Shown one piece after another: positions 34,414 through 45,074 of a stretch of 64,000 nucleotides of DNA (position 1 is the first letter of the stretch; every line of letters begins with the position of its first letter). Source of the stretch: Alistipes sp. Lineage in GTDB: Bacteria; Bacteroidota; Bacteroidia; Bacteroidales; Rikenellaceae. Where the stretch lies: contig JAGBEH010000008.1 of NCBI GenBank assembly GCA_017937125.1, positions 1 to 64,000 of the forward strand. The letters are read 5' to 3'. The translations under genes were made by a program, and so were the position numbers. The notes under the pieces are model-generated. The model made no database searches and had not been told where the DNA came from. It saw nothing but the letters and a program-made list of their open reading frames with translations.

Positions 34414-36447
34414 TTACCTTTTCAACAACGCCTTGACCTCACGGCATACGGTTTCGCCGTTATAGCCGAACTCGGCGTCGAGCACCTTATACGGAGCCGA
34501 ATATCCGAAATGGTCGAGACCGTGGACAGCGTTCAGATCGCCCACCAATGACAGCAATGTCACGGGAAGTCCCGATGTCATACCGTAGCGCCGTATGCCC
34601 TCGGGCAGCACGCTGTCCTGATACGATTTGGGCTGGTCGCGGAACAAACCCTCGCTCGGCGCACTTACGATGCGCACGTTTATACCCTCCTTGGCGAGCA
34701 GTTCAGCACCCTCGACAAGCGTAGCTACCTCGGAGCCCGAAGCTATCATCACCACATTGGGCTTTGCCGTATCGGCAATGATATAGGCGCCTTTGGAGAG
34801 TTGCATAGCCTCTTCGCGGCGGCTCTTGCCGAGAGCGGGCAGGTTCTTGATATTCTGTCGCGAGAGGACGAGCGCCACGGGGCGCTTCTCCTCGAGTGCT
34901 ATCTTCCATGCGGCGATAGTCTCCTCGCCGTCGGCGGGACGCAGCACCACCATCGAGCGCTCGCCCCTGTGGTTTCTGAGGTGCTCCATAAGACGGATCT
35001 GAGCCTCGTGCTCCACGGGCTGGTGCGTAGGACCGTCTTCACCGACACGGAACGAGTCGTGAGTCCATACGTATATCACATGCAGGCGCATAAGTGCCGA
35101 CAGACGCACTGCGGGTTTCATATAGTCGGAGAATACGAAGAACGTACCGCACGCGGGAATCACGCCTCCGTGCAGTGCCATACCGTTCATTATGCAGGCC
35201 ATAGTCAGTTCCGACACTCCCGCCTGAAAGAACTTGCCCGAGAAATCGCCCTTGGTGAAAGCCTTGGTCTTCTTCAGATAGCCGTCCGTCTTGTCCGAGT
35301 TACTCAAATCGGCCGACGCCACGATCATATTCTCCACCTTGTCGGCAAATACGGACAACACCGCCGCCGAAGCTGCACGCGTAGCCGAATCGGCCTTCAT
35401 CTCTATGCTCTTGTAATCGATGTCGGGAAGCTCGTTCGACAAGAACCTGTCGAGTTTGCGCGCCAAATCGCGATTCGCCGAGCGCCATTTGCGTTCCGCA
35501 TCCTTGCGCTCCCTGATAAGGACCCGCAAAGCCTCGCGACGGGCATCGTACACCTCAACGCTCTCGCGGAATATACGGAACGGGTCTTCGGGATCGCCGC
35601 CGAGACAGCGTACGGTAGCCGCATAATCGGCTCCCGCGGCCGAAAGGGGTTGTCCGTGCGTCGATACCTTGTTTTCGAAACTCGAACCGTCGGCCGCAAC
35701 GGCACCCTTGCCCATTACGGTCTTGCCTATAATTATGGTCGGACGCTCCTTCTCGGCTATGGCCGCATCGAGCGCAGCACGTATCTCGTCGATATTCTGG
35801 CCGCAGATCTCGATCACGTTCCAACCCCACGCGCGATATTTCATCGCCACATCCTCGGTATCTACCTCATCGACCTTCGTCGATAGCTGGATATTGTTCG
35901 AGTCGTAATACATTACGACGTTATGCAGGCCCAAATTGCCCGCTATGCGTCCCACGCCCTGCGAGATCTCCTCCTGCACGGCACCGTCGGATATATAAAT
36001 ATAGGTCTTGTGCTCCAGCCATTCGCCGAAACGCGCCGCCATAAAACGCTCCGCGATAGCGGCTCCGATACCCATAGCGTGTCCCTGCCCGAGCGGGCCC
36101 GACGTATTCTCCACGCCGTGCATAACATCGACTTCGGGATGGCCGGGCGTGATGCTCCCCCACTGGCGGAACGACGCCAAATCGTCCATCGTATAGTTAC
36201 CGGCGAGCGCCAACACGGAATAAAGCATCGGCGACATATGTCCCGGATCGAGGAAAAAACGGTCGCGGAACGGATAATTCATATCATCCGGATCATAACG
36301 CAGATACTCGGCATAAAGCACATTGACGAAATCCGCTCCGCCCATAGCTCCGCCGGGATGGCCTGATTTCGCCTTTTCCACCATAGATGCCGCGAGCACG
36401 CGTATGTTGTCGGCCGCACGCTGCATTTTGGAATTATCGGTTTTCAT
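34414..36447 (-). CDS. tkt: Transketolase
   Basis: A 677-aa thiamine-diphosphate enzyme of the non-oxidative pentose phosphate pathway. The N-terminal motif SGHPGGAMGGADFVNVLY, the GDG-like cofactor region (YIYISDGAVQEEISQG near 155), and the second-domain signature DGPTHQPVEHEAQIRLM near 465 are complete. Length is typical. A -7 element TATATTTG lies at 36484-36491 on the minus strand. Confidence 0.96.
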   Translation of the reverse strand: MKTDNSKMQRAADNIRVLAASMVEKAKSGHPGGAMGGADFVNVLYAEYLRYDPDDMNYPFRDRFFLDPGHMSPMLYSVLALAGNYTMDDLASFRQWGSITPGHPEVDVMHGVENTSGPLGQGHAMGIGAAIAERFMAARFGEWLEHKTYIYISDGAVQEEISQGVGRIAGNLGLHNVVMYYDSNNIQLSTKVDEVDTEDVAMKYRAWGWNVIEICGQNIDEIRAALDAAIAEKERPTIIIGKTVMGKGAVAADGSSFENKVSTHGQPLSAAGADYAATVRCLGGDPEDPFRIFRESVEVYDARREALRVLIRERKDAERKWRSANRDLARKLDRFLSNELPDIDYKSIEMKADSATRAASAAVLSVFADKVENMIVASADLSNSDKTDGYLKKTKAFTKGDFSGKFFQAGVSELTMACIMNGMALHGGVIPACGTFFVFSDYMKPAVRLSALMRLHVIYVWTHDSFRVGEDGPTHQPVEHEAQIRLMEHLRNHRGERSMVVLRPADGEETIAAWKIALEEKRPVALVLSRQNIKNLPALGKSRREEAMQLSKGAYIIADTAKPNVVMIASGSEVATLVEGAELLAKEGINVRIVSAPSEGLFRDQPKSYQDSVLPEGIRRYGMTSGLPVTLLSLVGDLNAVHGLDHFGYSAPYKVLDAEFGYNGETVCREVKALLKR

Positions 36448-36503
36448 AAGAAATTTAAGTTATATTTTGGGGCTTTTATATTACAAATATAGAAAAAAAC
36501 TTT

Positions 36504-37808
36504 CTATATGACCTGTCTCCAAGCAGCAAAATTAGTTTTTTCCATCTTTTGACGGGCATACTCGAGGGTGACGACGAACCTGCGCTCGCCCGACGACGGC
36601 ACATCGAACATAGTGTCGGTCATAATGGTCTCGCATATGGACCTCAACCCGCGGGCGCCCAGTTTGAACTCCAACGCCTTGTCCACTATATAGTCGAGCA
36701 CCTCGTCCTCGAACTGCAACTCTACGCCGTCCATCTCGAACAGGCGCCGATATTGGCGTACGATAGCGTTTTTCGGCTCGGTAAGTATCGACCGCAAGGC
36801 CTGCTTGGAAAGCGATTCCATATATGTCAGCACGGGCAGACGTCCCACCAATTCGGGAATCAGGCCGAAAGACCTGACATCCTGGGGCATTACGTACTGC
36901 ATCAGATTATTGCGGTCTACCGTATCGGCCTGCACGCGGCCGTAACCCAATGCACGGGTATTGAGCCGCTGCGCTATCTTCTTCTCGATGCCGTCGAACG
37001 CTCCGCCGCATATGAACAGGATATTTTTGGTATTCACGCGAATAAAATCCTGGTCGGGATGCTTGCGCCCGCCCTTGGGAGGGACATTCACCACGGTACC
37101 CTCGAGCATCTTCAGCAGCGCCTGCTGCACGCCCTCGCCCGACACGTCGCGCGTGATGCTCGGGTTGTCGCCCTTGCGGGCTATCTTGTCTATCTCGTCG
37201 ATGAACACTATACCCCGTTCGGCAGCCTCGAGATTATAGTCGGCGACCTGCAACAATCGCGACAGTATGCTCTCGACATCTTCGCCCACATATCCCGCTT
37301 CGGTCAGTACCGTAGCATCGACAATGGTGAACGGCACCTTCAGCAGGCGGGCGATGGTCTTGGCGATAAGTGTCTTGCCCGTACCCGTAGGTCCGATGAG
37401 CAGAATGTTCGACTTGTCGATCTCGACATCGCCGTCGCCGCTACCGTTGCACAGCAAACGTTTGTAGTGGTTGTAAACCGCCACCGAGATATACCGTTTG
37501 GCACGGTCCTGCCCTATGACATAGCGGTCGAGGAACTCCTTGATCTGCACGGGACGCAACAGTTCGTCCATCGTGCGCGGAGCCTCGTCGTTGTAACTCG
37601 TTTTCGACGTTTTGCGCACGCTGTCCTCGATAATGCCGCTGTGAACGAGCATCTTGTACCCTTCGGCTATACAGTTGCTGCAAATATTCAAACGGTGGTC
37701 GCCGCTCGTAAGCAGCAGGTCCACATCGCTGCGCTTGGCACCGCAGAAGTCGCAACATTCGTTTTCCGACGAACCGTTGCCGCCCTTATGATTCCTGTTA
37801 TTGGACAT
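36504..37808 (-). CDS. clpX: ClpX ATPase subunit of the Clp protease
   Basis: A 434-aa unfoldase. The N-terminal zinc-binding domain has CCDFCGAKR and ICSNCIAEG. Walker A is [18 protein letters not shown] near 140, Walker [13 protein letters not shown] near 205, and the pore GYVGEDVES near 170. It recognises tagged substrates and feeds ClpP. The start codon abuts the clpP stop, and the order tig-clpP-clpX is the classical arrangement. Confidence 0.98.
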   Translation of the reverse strand: MSNNRNHKGGNGSSENECCDFCGAKRSDVDLLLTSGDHRLNICSNCIAEGYKMLVHSGIIEDSVRKTSKTSYNDEAPRTMDELLRPVQIKEFLDRYVIGQDRAKRYISVAVYNHYKRLLCNGSGDGDVEIDKSNILLIGPTGTGKTLIAKTIARLLKVPFTIVDATVLTEAGYVGEDVESILSRLLQVADYNLEAAERGIVFIDEIDKIARKGDNPSITRDVSGEGVQQALLKMLEGTVVNVPPKGGRKHPDQDFIRVNTKNILFICGGAFDGIEKKIAQRLNTRALGYGRVQADTVDRNNLMQYVMPQDVRSFGLIPELVGRLPVLTYMESLSKQALRSILTEPKNAIVRQYRRLFEMDGVELQFEDEVLDYIVDKALEFKLGARGLRSICETIMTDTMFDVPSSGERRFVVTLEYARQKMEKTNFAAWRQVI

Positions 37809-38477
37809 TTACTTGCTTCTTTTCGATAAAACACTGTCTATCAATCCGTAATTTTTAGCCTCCTCGGCCGAGAGCCAATGGTCGCGGTCGGCATCGCGCT
37901 CTATCTTCTTCACCGGAACGCCCGTATGCAGCGACAAAATATCGTACAGCTCCTTCTTCGCCCGCAGAATCTCGCGTGCCGTAATCTCTATGTCGGAAGC
38001 CTGACCCTGCGCACCGCCCAGCGGCTGATGGATCATAATTCGCGAATGCGGCAATGCGGAGCGTTTGTCCTTGGCCCCCGCAGCCAACAGCACGGCACCC
38101 ATAGACGCCGCCATACCGGTGCATATCGTCGCGACATCGCAATTCACGAGCTGCATCGTATCGTAGATGCCCAAGCCTGCCGACACGGACCCGCCGGGTG
38201 AATTGACGTATATCTGAATATCCTTCTCGGGATCGACGGACTCCAGAAACAGCAGCTGCGCCTGAATGATATTGGCCACATCGTCGTTTATCGGTGCGCC
38301 GAGGAAGATGATGCGGTCCATCATCAGTCGCGAGAAGACATCCATAGTGGCGATATTGAGCTGCCGCTCCTCGATGATGGTCGGCGATACGGAGGCCGAC
38401 TGCGTAGACATATAATCGTGCAGCGTCAGGCTGCTTATTCCGCGACTGCCGTGCGCGTATTTTTCGAATTCGGACAT
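37809..38477 (-). CDS. clpP: ClpP protease subunit
   Basis: A 222-aa serine peptidase. The nucleophile is Ser125 in [14 protein letters not shown] and the general base His150 in [10 protein letters not shown]. The [22 protein letters not shown] start and VNSPGGSV oxyanion region match the family. It partners with ClpX and probably with the ClpC-type unfoldase at 21608-24061. Confidence 0.98.
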   Translation of the reverse strand: MSEFEKYAHGSRGISSLTLHDYMSTQSASVSPTIIEERQLNIATMDVFSRLMMDRIIFLGAPINDDVANIIQAQLLFLESVDPEKDIQIYVNSPGGSVSAGLGIYDTMQLVNCDVATICTGMAASMGAVLLAAGAKDKRSALPHSRIMIHQPLGGAQGQASDIEITAREILRAKKELYDILSLHTGVPVKKIERDADRDHWLSAEEAKNYGLIDSVLSKRSK

Positions 38478-38595
38478 ATCGTTTTCTATTTTAGGGGTTT
38501 ACAATCCGTAGCCCGTCCTATGCGACGAACTCCGCAGGTCGGTTGCAAAAACCGAACCCGCAGAGTTCGAAGAGATGGATTTTATACGAAAAAGA

Positions 38596-39921
38596 CTAAA
38601 TCTCTTTTGCCAGTTTGGCGAAATCCTCTGCCGACACGGCCTTTTCCGTAACCTTGATCTTCGATTTCACATCCTCGACGACCTTCTGCTCGTACAGTTT
38701 TTCGTATATCTTCTGCGACTGCTCCTTGTTCTCGAGAATCTGCTTCGAGAAATTCTCTATCATCTCGGCGGGTGCCGACGGCATACCGTACTGAGCGAAC
38801 TGCGCTGCGGCGAACAGGCGCGCTTCGGCAGCAGCCTCCTCGGCCGAGACCTTGAGCCCGTCCTTCTGAATGAAATATTTCTGGAGGTAGTTCCACGAGA
38901 ACATCTTCAGGAACGAATCGAAATCCTTCTCGATATCCTCCTTGGTGAACTTGCCCTCGTTGATGACATACAACCAGCGCTTCAGGAACTCCGCAGGCAT
39001 CTCGAGTTTGGCCTTGTCGAGCAGATAGTTGCGCAGCTGCAACGTGAAGAGGTAATCGCTCTCGCGCGCAAGCTCCTGACCTATCTGGCCGTCGATGAAC
39101 TCGTCAAGTTCGGCGGCATTCTTCACATTACCCTCGGGGAATGCGCTCTTGAAGAACTCTTCGTTGAGCTCGGGATTCGCGAACTGACGTATCTTAGTGA
39201 TTTCGAGCGAGAACTCGGGATTGATACCCTCCAGTTCATTCTCTTTCACCTGAAGGATCGACGCACGCTGCGATGCACTCTTGTAAAGCTCGTTTATATT
39301 GACCGAAGTCTTGTATCCGACCTTCTTGCCGATGAAAGGCTTGCGCTCGTCGTCGTTCATCGAGATCAGGCCGACATACGCATCCTCGACCTTGATGTCG
39401 CCGTTGTCGAGCGTAACCGACAGAGCTTCGTCCTTGCTTACCTTATCGACATCGATCAGACGGCCGAAACGGCGCAGGTAATTATCTAAATAATCGGCGT
39501 GCATCTTCTTGTCTACCTTGATTCTGTTGTAGACGACCTTGTCCTTTTCGGACAGTTCGAGATTCACCGCGGGAGCCTCGCCTATTTCGAATACGAACTC
39601 GAACTCCGTACCGTTATCGAAATCGAAATCGCCCTGCTCGTCGGAGGGAATCACGTCGCCTACATACTCGATGTTCTCCTTGCGGAGATACTCGAATACG
39701 GCATCGGATGCCAGACGATAGGACTGCTCGGCCAAGACGCCCTTGCCGTACATCTTCTTAATGATGCCCATAGGCACCATACCGGGGCGGAACCCGGGGA
39801 TATTGGCCTTGCGGCGATAATCGCGAAGCGCTTTCTCGACAGTCTCGCCGTAATCCTTTTCGTCTACGGTCACCTTAATGAGCGACGCGTGTTGTTCTCT
39901 CTGTTCTCTAACGATTTTCAT
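38596..39921 (-). CDS. tig: Trigger factor
   Basis: A 441-aa ribosome-associated chaperone. The ribosome-binding region (DYRRKANIPGFRPGMVPMGIIKKMYG near 32-58) carries the FRxGxxP loop; the middle FKBP-like domain and helical C-terminal arms are as usual for Bacteroidetes, where the PPIase part is diverged. It leads the tig-clpP-clpX operon from a good promoter. Confidence 0.95.
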   Translation of the reverse strand: MKIVREQREQHASLIKVTVDEKDYGETVEKALRDYRRKANIPGFRPGMVPMGIIKKMYGKGVLAEQSYRLASDAVFEYLRKENIEYVGDVIPSDEQGDFDFDNGTEFEFVFEIGEAPAVNLELSEKDKVVYNRIKVDKKMHADYLDNYLRRFGRLIDVDKVSKDEALSVTLDNGDIKVEDAYVGLISMNDDERKPFIGKKVGYKTSVNINELYKSASQRASILQVKENELEGINPEFSLEITKIRQFANPELNEEFFKSAFPEGNVKNAAELDEFIDGQIGQELARESDYLFTLQLRNYLLDKAKLEMPAEFLKRWLYVINEGKFTKEDIEKDFDSFLKMFSWNYLQKYFIQKDGLKVSAEEAAAEARLFAAAQFAQYGMPSAPAEMIENFSKQILENKEQSQKIYEKLYEQKVVEDVKSKIKVTEKAVSAEDFAKLAKEI

Positions 39922-39958
39922 AGCTTTATTTTTGTCTTATCACTTTCAATTCGGAGCG

Positions 39959-39991
39959 CAAAGATAAGAAATTTAATTGACATAATACAAA
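39959..39991 (-). promoter_or_regulatory. Promoter of tig-clpP-clpX
   Basis: On the minus strand TTTG (39991-39988), 21 bases, TATCTTTG (39966-39959), about 38 bp before the tig ATG. Confidence 0.75.
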
Positions 39992-40008
39992 TTATCATAA
40001 TTATAATG

Positions 40009-40016
40009 TACCTTTG
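40009..40016 (+). promoter_or_regulatory. -7 element for the glutaminyl cyclase gene
   Basis: TACCTTTG ending 8 bp before the ATG at 40025, divergent from the tig promoter. No clear -33 box; transcription would start nearly at the start codon. Confidence 0.4.
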
Positions 40017-40024
40017 CGGATAAT

Positions 40025-40834
40025 ATGAGAAGTTTTACGGTCATACTTTTTGCGGCGATGCTGCCGATAGTCGCGGCGATGCCTGCGGGATGCCGCGGCA
40101 ACTCCCGCACTCGCTCGGCAGGCCCGACGGCCGCCGAGCCTGCCCGCTATTCATATCGTGTAACGGCGTCGCATCCCCACCTGACGACAAGCTATACGCA
40201 GGGATTGCAATACATCGACGGCGTTATGTGGGAAGGCACGGGGCAGAACGGCAGGTCGCGCCTGCAAAAGATCGATCTGCATACGGGCAAAGCCGATGTC
40301 GTGGCGGAGTTGCCGCACTCGGAGTTCGGCGAGGGCATCGCCGTCCTGAACGGCGAGATATTCCAACTGACCTGGACGAGCAACATAGCCCACGTCTACG
40401 ACCTTGCGACGGGACGCAAATTGCGCGACGTACATTACACGGGCGAGGGCTGGGGGCTCACCACCGACGGCGAGCGGCTCTATATGTCCAACGGCTCGGA
40501 GCGGATATTCCGCATCGACCCGAAGACCTTCGAACGCGAAGGCTCGATAACGGTCACCGTAAATGGAGAGCCCGTACGCTACCTCAACGAGCTGGAGTGG
40601 ATCGACGGCAAGATATGGGCCAACGTCTATACGACCGACTTCATCGTCATCATAAACCCCGACACAGGCATCGTGGAGGGTATAGTCGATCTTCAGGGGC
40701 TGCTGCCCGCGAGCGAAACGACGCCCGAGACGGATGTTCTGAACGGCATAGCATACGACGCCGCCGACAAACGCATATTCGTGACGGGCAAAAACTGGAG
40801 CAGATTGTTCGAAATCGAATTGACGGAACAGTGA
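40025..40834 (+). CDS. Glutaminyl-peptide cyclotransferase, lipoprotein
   Basis: A 269-aa protein with a lipoprotein-type signal (AGC, Cys23) and the plant/bacterial five-bladed beta-propeller glutaminyl cyclase fold: HLTTSYTQGLQYIDGVMWEGTGQNG at the first blade, LTWTSNIAHVYD, then LNELEWIDGKIWANVYTTDFI. It converts N-terminal Gln of exported proteins to pyroglutamate. In Bacteroidetes many mature exported proteins begin with Gln, which fits an envelope location. The last base pairs overlap the start of the next gene (GTGA). Confidence 0.9.
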   Translation: MRSFTVILFAAMLPIVAAMPAGCRGNSRTRSAGPTAAEPARYSYRVTASHPHLTTSYTQGLQYIDGVMWEGTGQNGRSRLQKIDLHTGKADVVAELPHSEFGEGIAVLNGEIFQLTWTSNIAHVYDLATGRKLRDVHYTGEGWGLTTDGERLYMSNGSERIFRIDPKTFEREGSITVTVNGEPVRYLNELEWIDGKIWANVYTTDFIVIINPDTGIVEGIVDLQGLLPASETTPETDVLNGIAYDAADKRIFVTGKNWSRLFEIELTEQ

Positions 40835-41724
40835 CGCACCGGACCATATACGAAGCGCTCGAAGACCGCATACTGACGCTCGACGGAGGAACGGGGACAT
40901 CGGTGCGGCACTATGCGGCGGCACGCGGCGCGACCGCCGAGGTCGGGACGCCCGCACATCTCGGGATTATGCGCGACATACACCGCCGCTATCTCGAAGC
41001 GGGTGCCGATATTATCGAAACGGACATCGGCTACAGAGACCGCGCATCGGCGATGTCGGCCGCAAGGACAGCCCGTGAAGCCGCGGACGAATATACGTCC
41101 CTGACGCCCTGCAAGCCGAGGTTCGTCGCCGGAGCGATATATGCCTGCGACGCATCCGCAGCATCTCAGGCCGAGGGATTTATCGACGGAGGTGCGGATA
41201 TGATAATTCTCGAGACGGCGACGGATACGCGCGGCCTGCGCGACGGCTTGGCCGCACTGGAAGCCGTTGCGGCAAAACGCGGCGAGAAAATACCCGTCAT
41301 AGTTTCGGCCACTACGGACGGGCACGGGACATTGCCGTCGGGCGAAACGGTCGAGGAGTTTTATGCTGCCGTATCGCCTTACGGACCGCTCGCCATAGGG
41401 TTCAACTGCTCGCAAGGGCCTCAGTCGTTATTGCAGCCGCTCGCACGACTCGCCGAAATATCGGAATTCCGCATTTCGGCATACCCGAGCGCAGGCCTAC
41501 CCGACGGGGACGGAAACTGCTGCTGCACGCCCGAAGTATTTGCCGAAGAGGTCGCAAAATATATGAGGCAGGGGCTCGTAAACATCATCGGCGGATGCTG
41601 CGGCACGGGACCCGAGCACATAGCGCTGCTCGCGCGCGCCGCGGGACATTATATGCCGCGCCCGAAGCCGAAACGCGAAATTGCAGATGCCCGCAATACG
41701 GCGAAAGCCGTCAGCGAGCGATAA
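40831..41724 (+). CDS. Stand-alone homocysteine S-methyltransferase domain, diverged
   Basis: A 297-aa protein that matches only the first domain of MetH. Zinc ligands are kept (GFNC near 195 and GGCCG near 270), as are LDGGTGT and the ETATDTRGL and SATTDGHGTLPSGETVEEFY stretches. However, the usual ETNTF is ETDIG here, and the segment that normally carries GPTNRT is shortened by about 25 residues. The B12, folate and reactivation domains are absent. It may methylate homocysteine from another donor, need partners encoded elsewhere, or have changed substrate. The GTG start overlaps the previous stop. Confidence 0.8.
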   Translation: MTHRTIYEALEDRILTLDGGTGTSVRHYAAARGATAEVGTPAHLGIMRDIHRRYLEAGADIIETDIGYRDRASAMSAARTAREAADEYTSLTPCKPRFVAGAIYACDASAASQAEGFIDGGADMIILETATDTRGLRDGLAALEAVAAKRGEKIPVIVSATTDGHGTLPSGETVEEFYAAVSPYGPLAIGFNCSQGPQSLLQPLARLAEISEFRISAYPSAGLPDGDGNCCCTPEVFAEEVAKYMRQGLVNIIGGCCGTGPEHIALLARAAGHYMPRPKPKREIADARNTAKAVSER

Positions 41725-41740
41725 ACGAAAACGAACCGTT

Positions 41741-42847
41741 ATGACACCGACAGAATTCCGACGCCGATTGCACGCCGACCCCGAGCTCTCGTTTCACGAG
41801 GAACGGACGGCACGCTTCATATCCGAATGTCTTGCAGCCGAGGGCATCGAGCACCGCCCGACGGCAGGCACGGGCATTCTGGCGCGGCTCGTCGGCAGCG
41901 GCGACCCGCGGCGCGCCGTAGTCCTGCGTGCCGACATCGACGCCCTGCCCGTCCGCGAGGAGACGGATGCGGCGTGGAAGTCCCTCAACGACGGGATTAT
42001 GCACGCCTGCGGCCACGACATCCACGCCGCCGTCCTTTTCGGCGTACTGCAACGGCTCAAACACGAGGGCGGCTTCAGAGGCACAATCTTCGGATTGTTC
42101 CAGCCAGCCGAGGAGTGCAACCCCGGGGGCGCCTCGCTCGTACTGGCGGAAAACCCGTTCGACGGTTACGAGGTGACGGCCGTCATAGGCGAGCACGTCG
42201 AGGCGGGTCTCGCGGTCGGGACACTGGGATTCTGCCCGGGCAAATTTATGGCCTCGAACGACGAGCTGCGTTTCACCGTGCGCGGCAAAGGCGGACACGC
42301 CGCTATGCGTTCGGCGCTCAAAGACCCCGTAATCGCAGCGGCGGAACTGGTACTGCGGCTCGCGGAGCTGAACTCGCGGGAGTGCGTGGTATCGACGGGG
42401 CGCATAATCGCCGACGGAGCCACGAACGTCATACCCGACGAGGTGCATATCGAAGGCACTATGCGGACCTTCGACGAGGAAGTACGCAGACGCGCCAAAC
42501 GGAGCATCGCCGATATCGCGGCTCAGACGGACAGCCGCTACGGAGTCGAGACCGAAACCGACATCGGCGAGGGATACCCCTGCGTAGTAAACGACGAGCG
42601 ACTGACGGCGACGGCTCGAGAACTTGCCGCCGAACGTTTCAGGGCCGTCGATTTGCAGCCGCGAACGACATCCGAGGATTTCGGACGCTACTGCGAACGT
42701 TACCCTTCGCTCTTCTATCGTCTCGGAGCAGGCGAGAGATCGGGAGCGACCCACACATCGCTGTTCGACCCCGACGAACGGGCGATAGACACGGGAATAG
42801 AATTTATGAGCCTGCTCGCAATAAAGTTATCAGAAACATATGAGTAG
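41741..42847 (+). CDS. M20-family amidohydrolase (hippurate hydrolase-like)
   Basis: A 368-aa zinc hydrolase. Metal ligands are visible: ADIDALP near residue 65, HACGHDIHAAVLFG near 88, PAEEC near 125 and GEHVEAG near 151, with a late His in GATHTSLFD near 340. The dimerisation domain (FTVRGKGGHAAMRSALKDP) lies in the middle. Relatives cleave N-acyl or indole-acetyl amino acids. The ATG at 41741 follows the previous stop by 16 bp; the end overlaps rnr by 8 bp. Confidence 0.88.
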   Translation: MTPTEFRRRLHADPELSFHEERTARFISECLAAEGIEHRPTAGTGILARLVGSGDPRRAVVLRADIDALPVREETDAAWKSLNDGIMHACGHDIHAAVLFGVLQRLKHEGGFRGTIFGLFQPAEECNPGGASLVLAENPFDGYEVTAVIGEHVEAGLAVGTLGFCPGKFMASNDELRFTVRGKGGHAAMRSALKDPVIAAAELVLRLAELNSRECVVSTGRIIADGATNVIPDEVHIEGTMRTFDEEVRRRAKRSIADIAAQTDSRYGVETETDIGEGYPCVVNDERLTATARELAAERFRAVDLQPRTTSEDFGRYCERYPSLFYRLGAGERSGATHTSLFDPDERAIDTGIEFMSLLAIKLSETYE

Positions 42848-44972
42848 AAAGAAAAAACATATGCCGACATTCGAGGAACGGGCGTCATTCATAGCAAGGA
42901 TGTTCAATGAGATGCCCGAAAAGAGCTTCACGCTGCGGCATCTGGCCGCATCGTCGGGCGGAGCCGACGCCGAAGGGCGGCGCATGACCAAATCGATCCT
43001 CGACAGTCTGGCGGCAGAAGGCACTATAGACATCATACGTCAGAAATACCGTTTAAGCCGCAACCGTCTGCCCCGTTACACGGGCACGGCCCATATGACC
43101 GCATCGGGTTCGATATTCGTAACAGTCGAAGGCATCGAAGGCGACATATTCGTCAGCCAGCGCGACACGCGCACCGCACTCGACGGCGATACCGTGGAGA
43201 TCATAATCACGCACCACTCGCGCAAAGGCTCGGCCGAAGGCGAGATAACGAAGGTAGTAAAACGCAGCGACCGCACATACGTCGGCACGACCGAGATACG
43301 TTCGAAAAAGACGATATGCGTGAAGACGGACCCGCGCAAAATCCCCGTGGACATCATATTGCCGCGAATGCAATACCCCGACCTCGCAGCCAACAAAAAG
43401 GTCGTCGTGCGCATTGCCGGCTGGAACGACTTCGACAAACTGCCGACGGGAGAACTGGCCGATGTTCTGGGCGACAACGGCGACAACGATGCCGAGATGC
43501 ACGCCATTTTGGCCGAATTCGACCTGCCGTACAAGTTCGACGAAGAGGTGGAGCGCGCCGCCGCGGCCATCCCCGACAAAATTACCGAACGCGACTATGC
43601 CGAGCGACGCGATATGCGCGCCGTGACCACATTCACCATAGACCCGGCCGACGCCAAAGATTTCGACGATGCGCTTTCGATACGCAGGCTCGGCAACGGG
43701 ACCTGGGAAGTAGGCGTCCACATAGCCGACGTGACGCACTACGTCCGCCCCGATTCGACAATAGACCGTGAAGCCCGAGAGCGCGGGACATCCGTCTATC
43801 TGGTAGACAGGACGATACCTATGCTTCCCGAACGGCTGTCGAACGAATTGTGCTCGCTGCGCCCGAATGAAGAGAAGCTCTGTTTCTCGGCCGTATTCGA
43901 AATCGGCGACGACCTCGACATAAGAAAAGAGTGGTTCGGCCGCACGGTCATCCGTTCCGACCGCCGTTTCACGTATGCCGAAGCGCAGGAGGTCATCGAG
44001 ACGGGCAAAGGCGACTTCGCCGAGGAGATACTTACCCTCGACCGTATGGCCAAGGGGTTGCGGGAAGCCCGCATAAGCCACGGGGCGCTGCTTTTCGACA
44101 GGCGCGAGGCCAAATTCGACCTCGCTCCCGACGGGAAACCCATAGGCGTATATTTCAAAGAGCAGAAAGATGCCAACCACCTTATCGAGGAATTTATGTT
44201 GCTGGCCAACAAACACGTGGCACAATTCTGCGCAAAGACCGCAAACGGACGCAAACGCGCTATGGTCTACCGAATACACGACAAACCCGACCCCGAGAAG
44301 TTGGACAAGTTCCGTTCGTTCATTCTGAGGTTCGGCCTGATATTCAAAGCCAACAAGGGTGTTGCCATAGCCCGCGAGATGAACGGCCTGCTGTCGAAAA
44401 TCAAAGGCACGCCCGAAGAGAATGCCGTCTCGACCCTCGCCATACGTTCGATGGCCAAGGCTGTCTACTCGACCGACAATATCGGCCATTACGGACTGGT
44501 ATTCCCCTACTACACCCACTTCACCTCGCCGATCCGCCGCTATCCGGATATGATGGTCCACCGCCTGCTGGCGCGCTATCTCGACGGCAAACGCTCGGCA
44601 GATGCCGCCGCGCTCGAGGAACAGTGCGTATATGCATCCGAACGCGAAATAGTGGCATCAGACGCCGAACGCGCCTCGATAAAGTACAAGATGGTCGAGT
44701 TTATGCAGGACCGCGGCGACGAGGTGTTCGACGGTCATATCTCGGGACTTGCCGAGTGGGGCATATTCGTCGAACTCGAAGACTCGGTCATCGAGGGGAT
44801 GGTTCACCTGCGCGATATGGACGACGATTTCTATCGGTTCGACGAACAGCGGTTCGAAATTTTCGGCTCCGCACATGGGAAAGTATACACGTTGGGCGAC
44901 AAGGTGAAAGTACGCGTAAAGAGCGCCGACCTGCGCCGACGTACGCTCGACTTCAGACTTGTGAAGGACTGA
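42840..44972 (+). CDS. rnr: Ribonuclease R
   Basis: A 710-aa processive 3'-5' exoribonuclease. An N-terminal winged-helix region and cold-shock domains (GSIFVTVEGIEGDIFV near 95) precede the RNB catalytic domain, with TIDPADAKDFDDALSIRR near 270 carrying the metal-binding Asp residues and HFTSPIRRYPDMMVHRLLARYL near 565. A C-terminal S1 domain (GHISGLAEWGIFVELED) completes it. Its start lies inside the end of the amidohydrolase gene. A hairpin terminator follows. Confidence 0.97.
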   Translation: MSRKKKHMPTFEERASFIARMFNEMPEKSFTLRHLAASSGGADAEGRRMTKSILDSLAAEGTIDIIRQKYRLSRNRLPRYTGTAHMTASGSIFVTVEGIEGDIFVSQRDTRTALDGDTVEIIITHHSRKGSAEGEITKVVKRSDRTYVGTTEIRSKKTICVKTDPRKIPVDIILPRMQYPDLAANKKVVVRIAGWNDFDKLPTGELADVLGDNGDNDAEMHAILAEFDLPYKFDEEVERAAAAIPDKITERDYAERRDMRAVTTFTIDPADAKDFDDALSIRRLGNGTWEVGVHIADVTHYVRPDSTIDREARERGTSVYLVDRTIPMLPERLSNELCSLRPNEEKLCFSAVFEIGDDLDIRKEWFGRTVIRSDRRFTYAEAQEVIETGKGDFAEEILTLDRMAKGLREARISHGALLFDRREAKFDLAPDGKPIGVYFKEQKDANHLIEEFMLLANKHVAQFCAKTANGRKRAMVYRIHDKPDPEKLDKFRSFILRFGLIFKANKGVAIAREMNGLLSKIKGTPEENAVSTLAIRSMAKAVYSTDNIGHYGLVFPYYTHFTSPIRRYPDMMVHRLLARYLDGKRSADAAALEEQCVYASEREIVASDAERASIKYKMVEFMQDRGDEVFDGHISGLAEWGIFVELEDSVIEGMVHLRDMDDDFYRFDEQRFEIFGSAHGKVYTLGDKVKVRVKSADLRRRTLDFRLVKD

Positions 44973-44997
44973 CGCACAGAACGGCGTCGATAAAACG

Positions 44998-45036
44998 AAA
45001 CCCGATATGGACGTATGACCGTCGCATATCGGGTTT
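44998..45036 (+). terminator. rnr terminator
   Basis: AAACCCGATATG / CATATCGGGTTTTT hairpin 26 bp after the rnr stop. Confidence 0.8.
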
Positions 45037-45074
45037 TTACTTGCAGGGAGAGTTCTCCGTCCTCCGCCCGCCGC

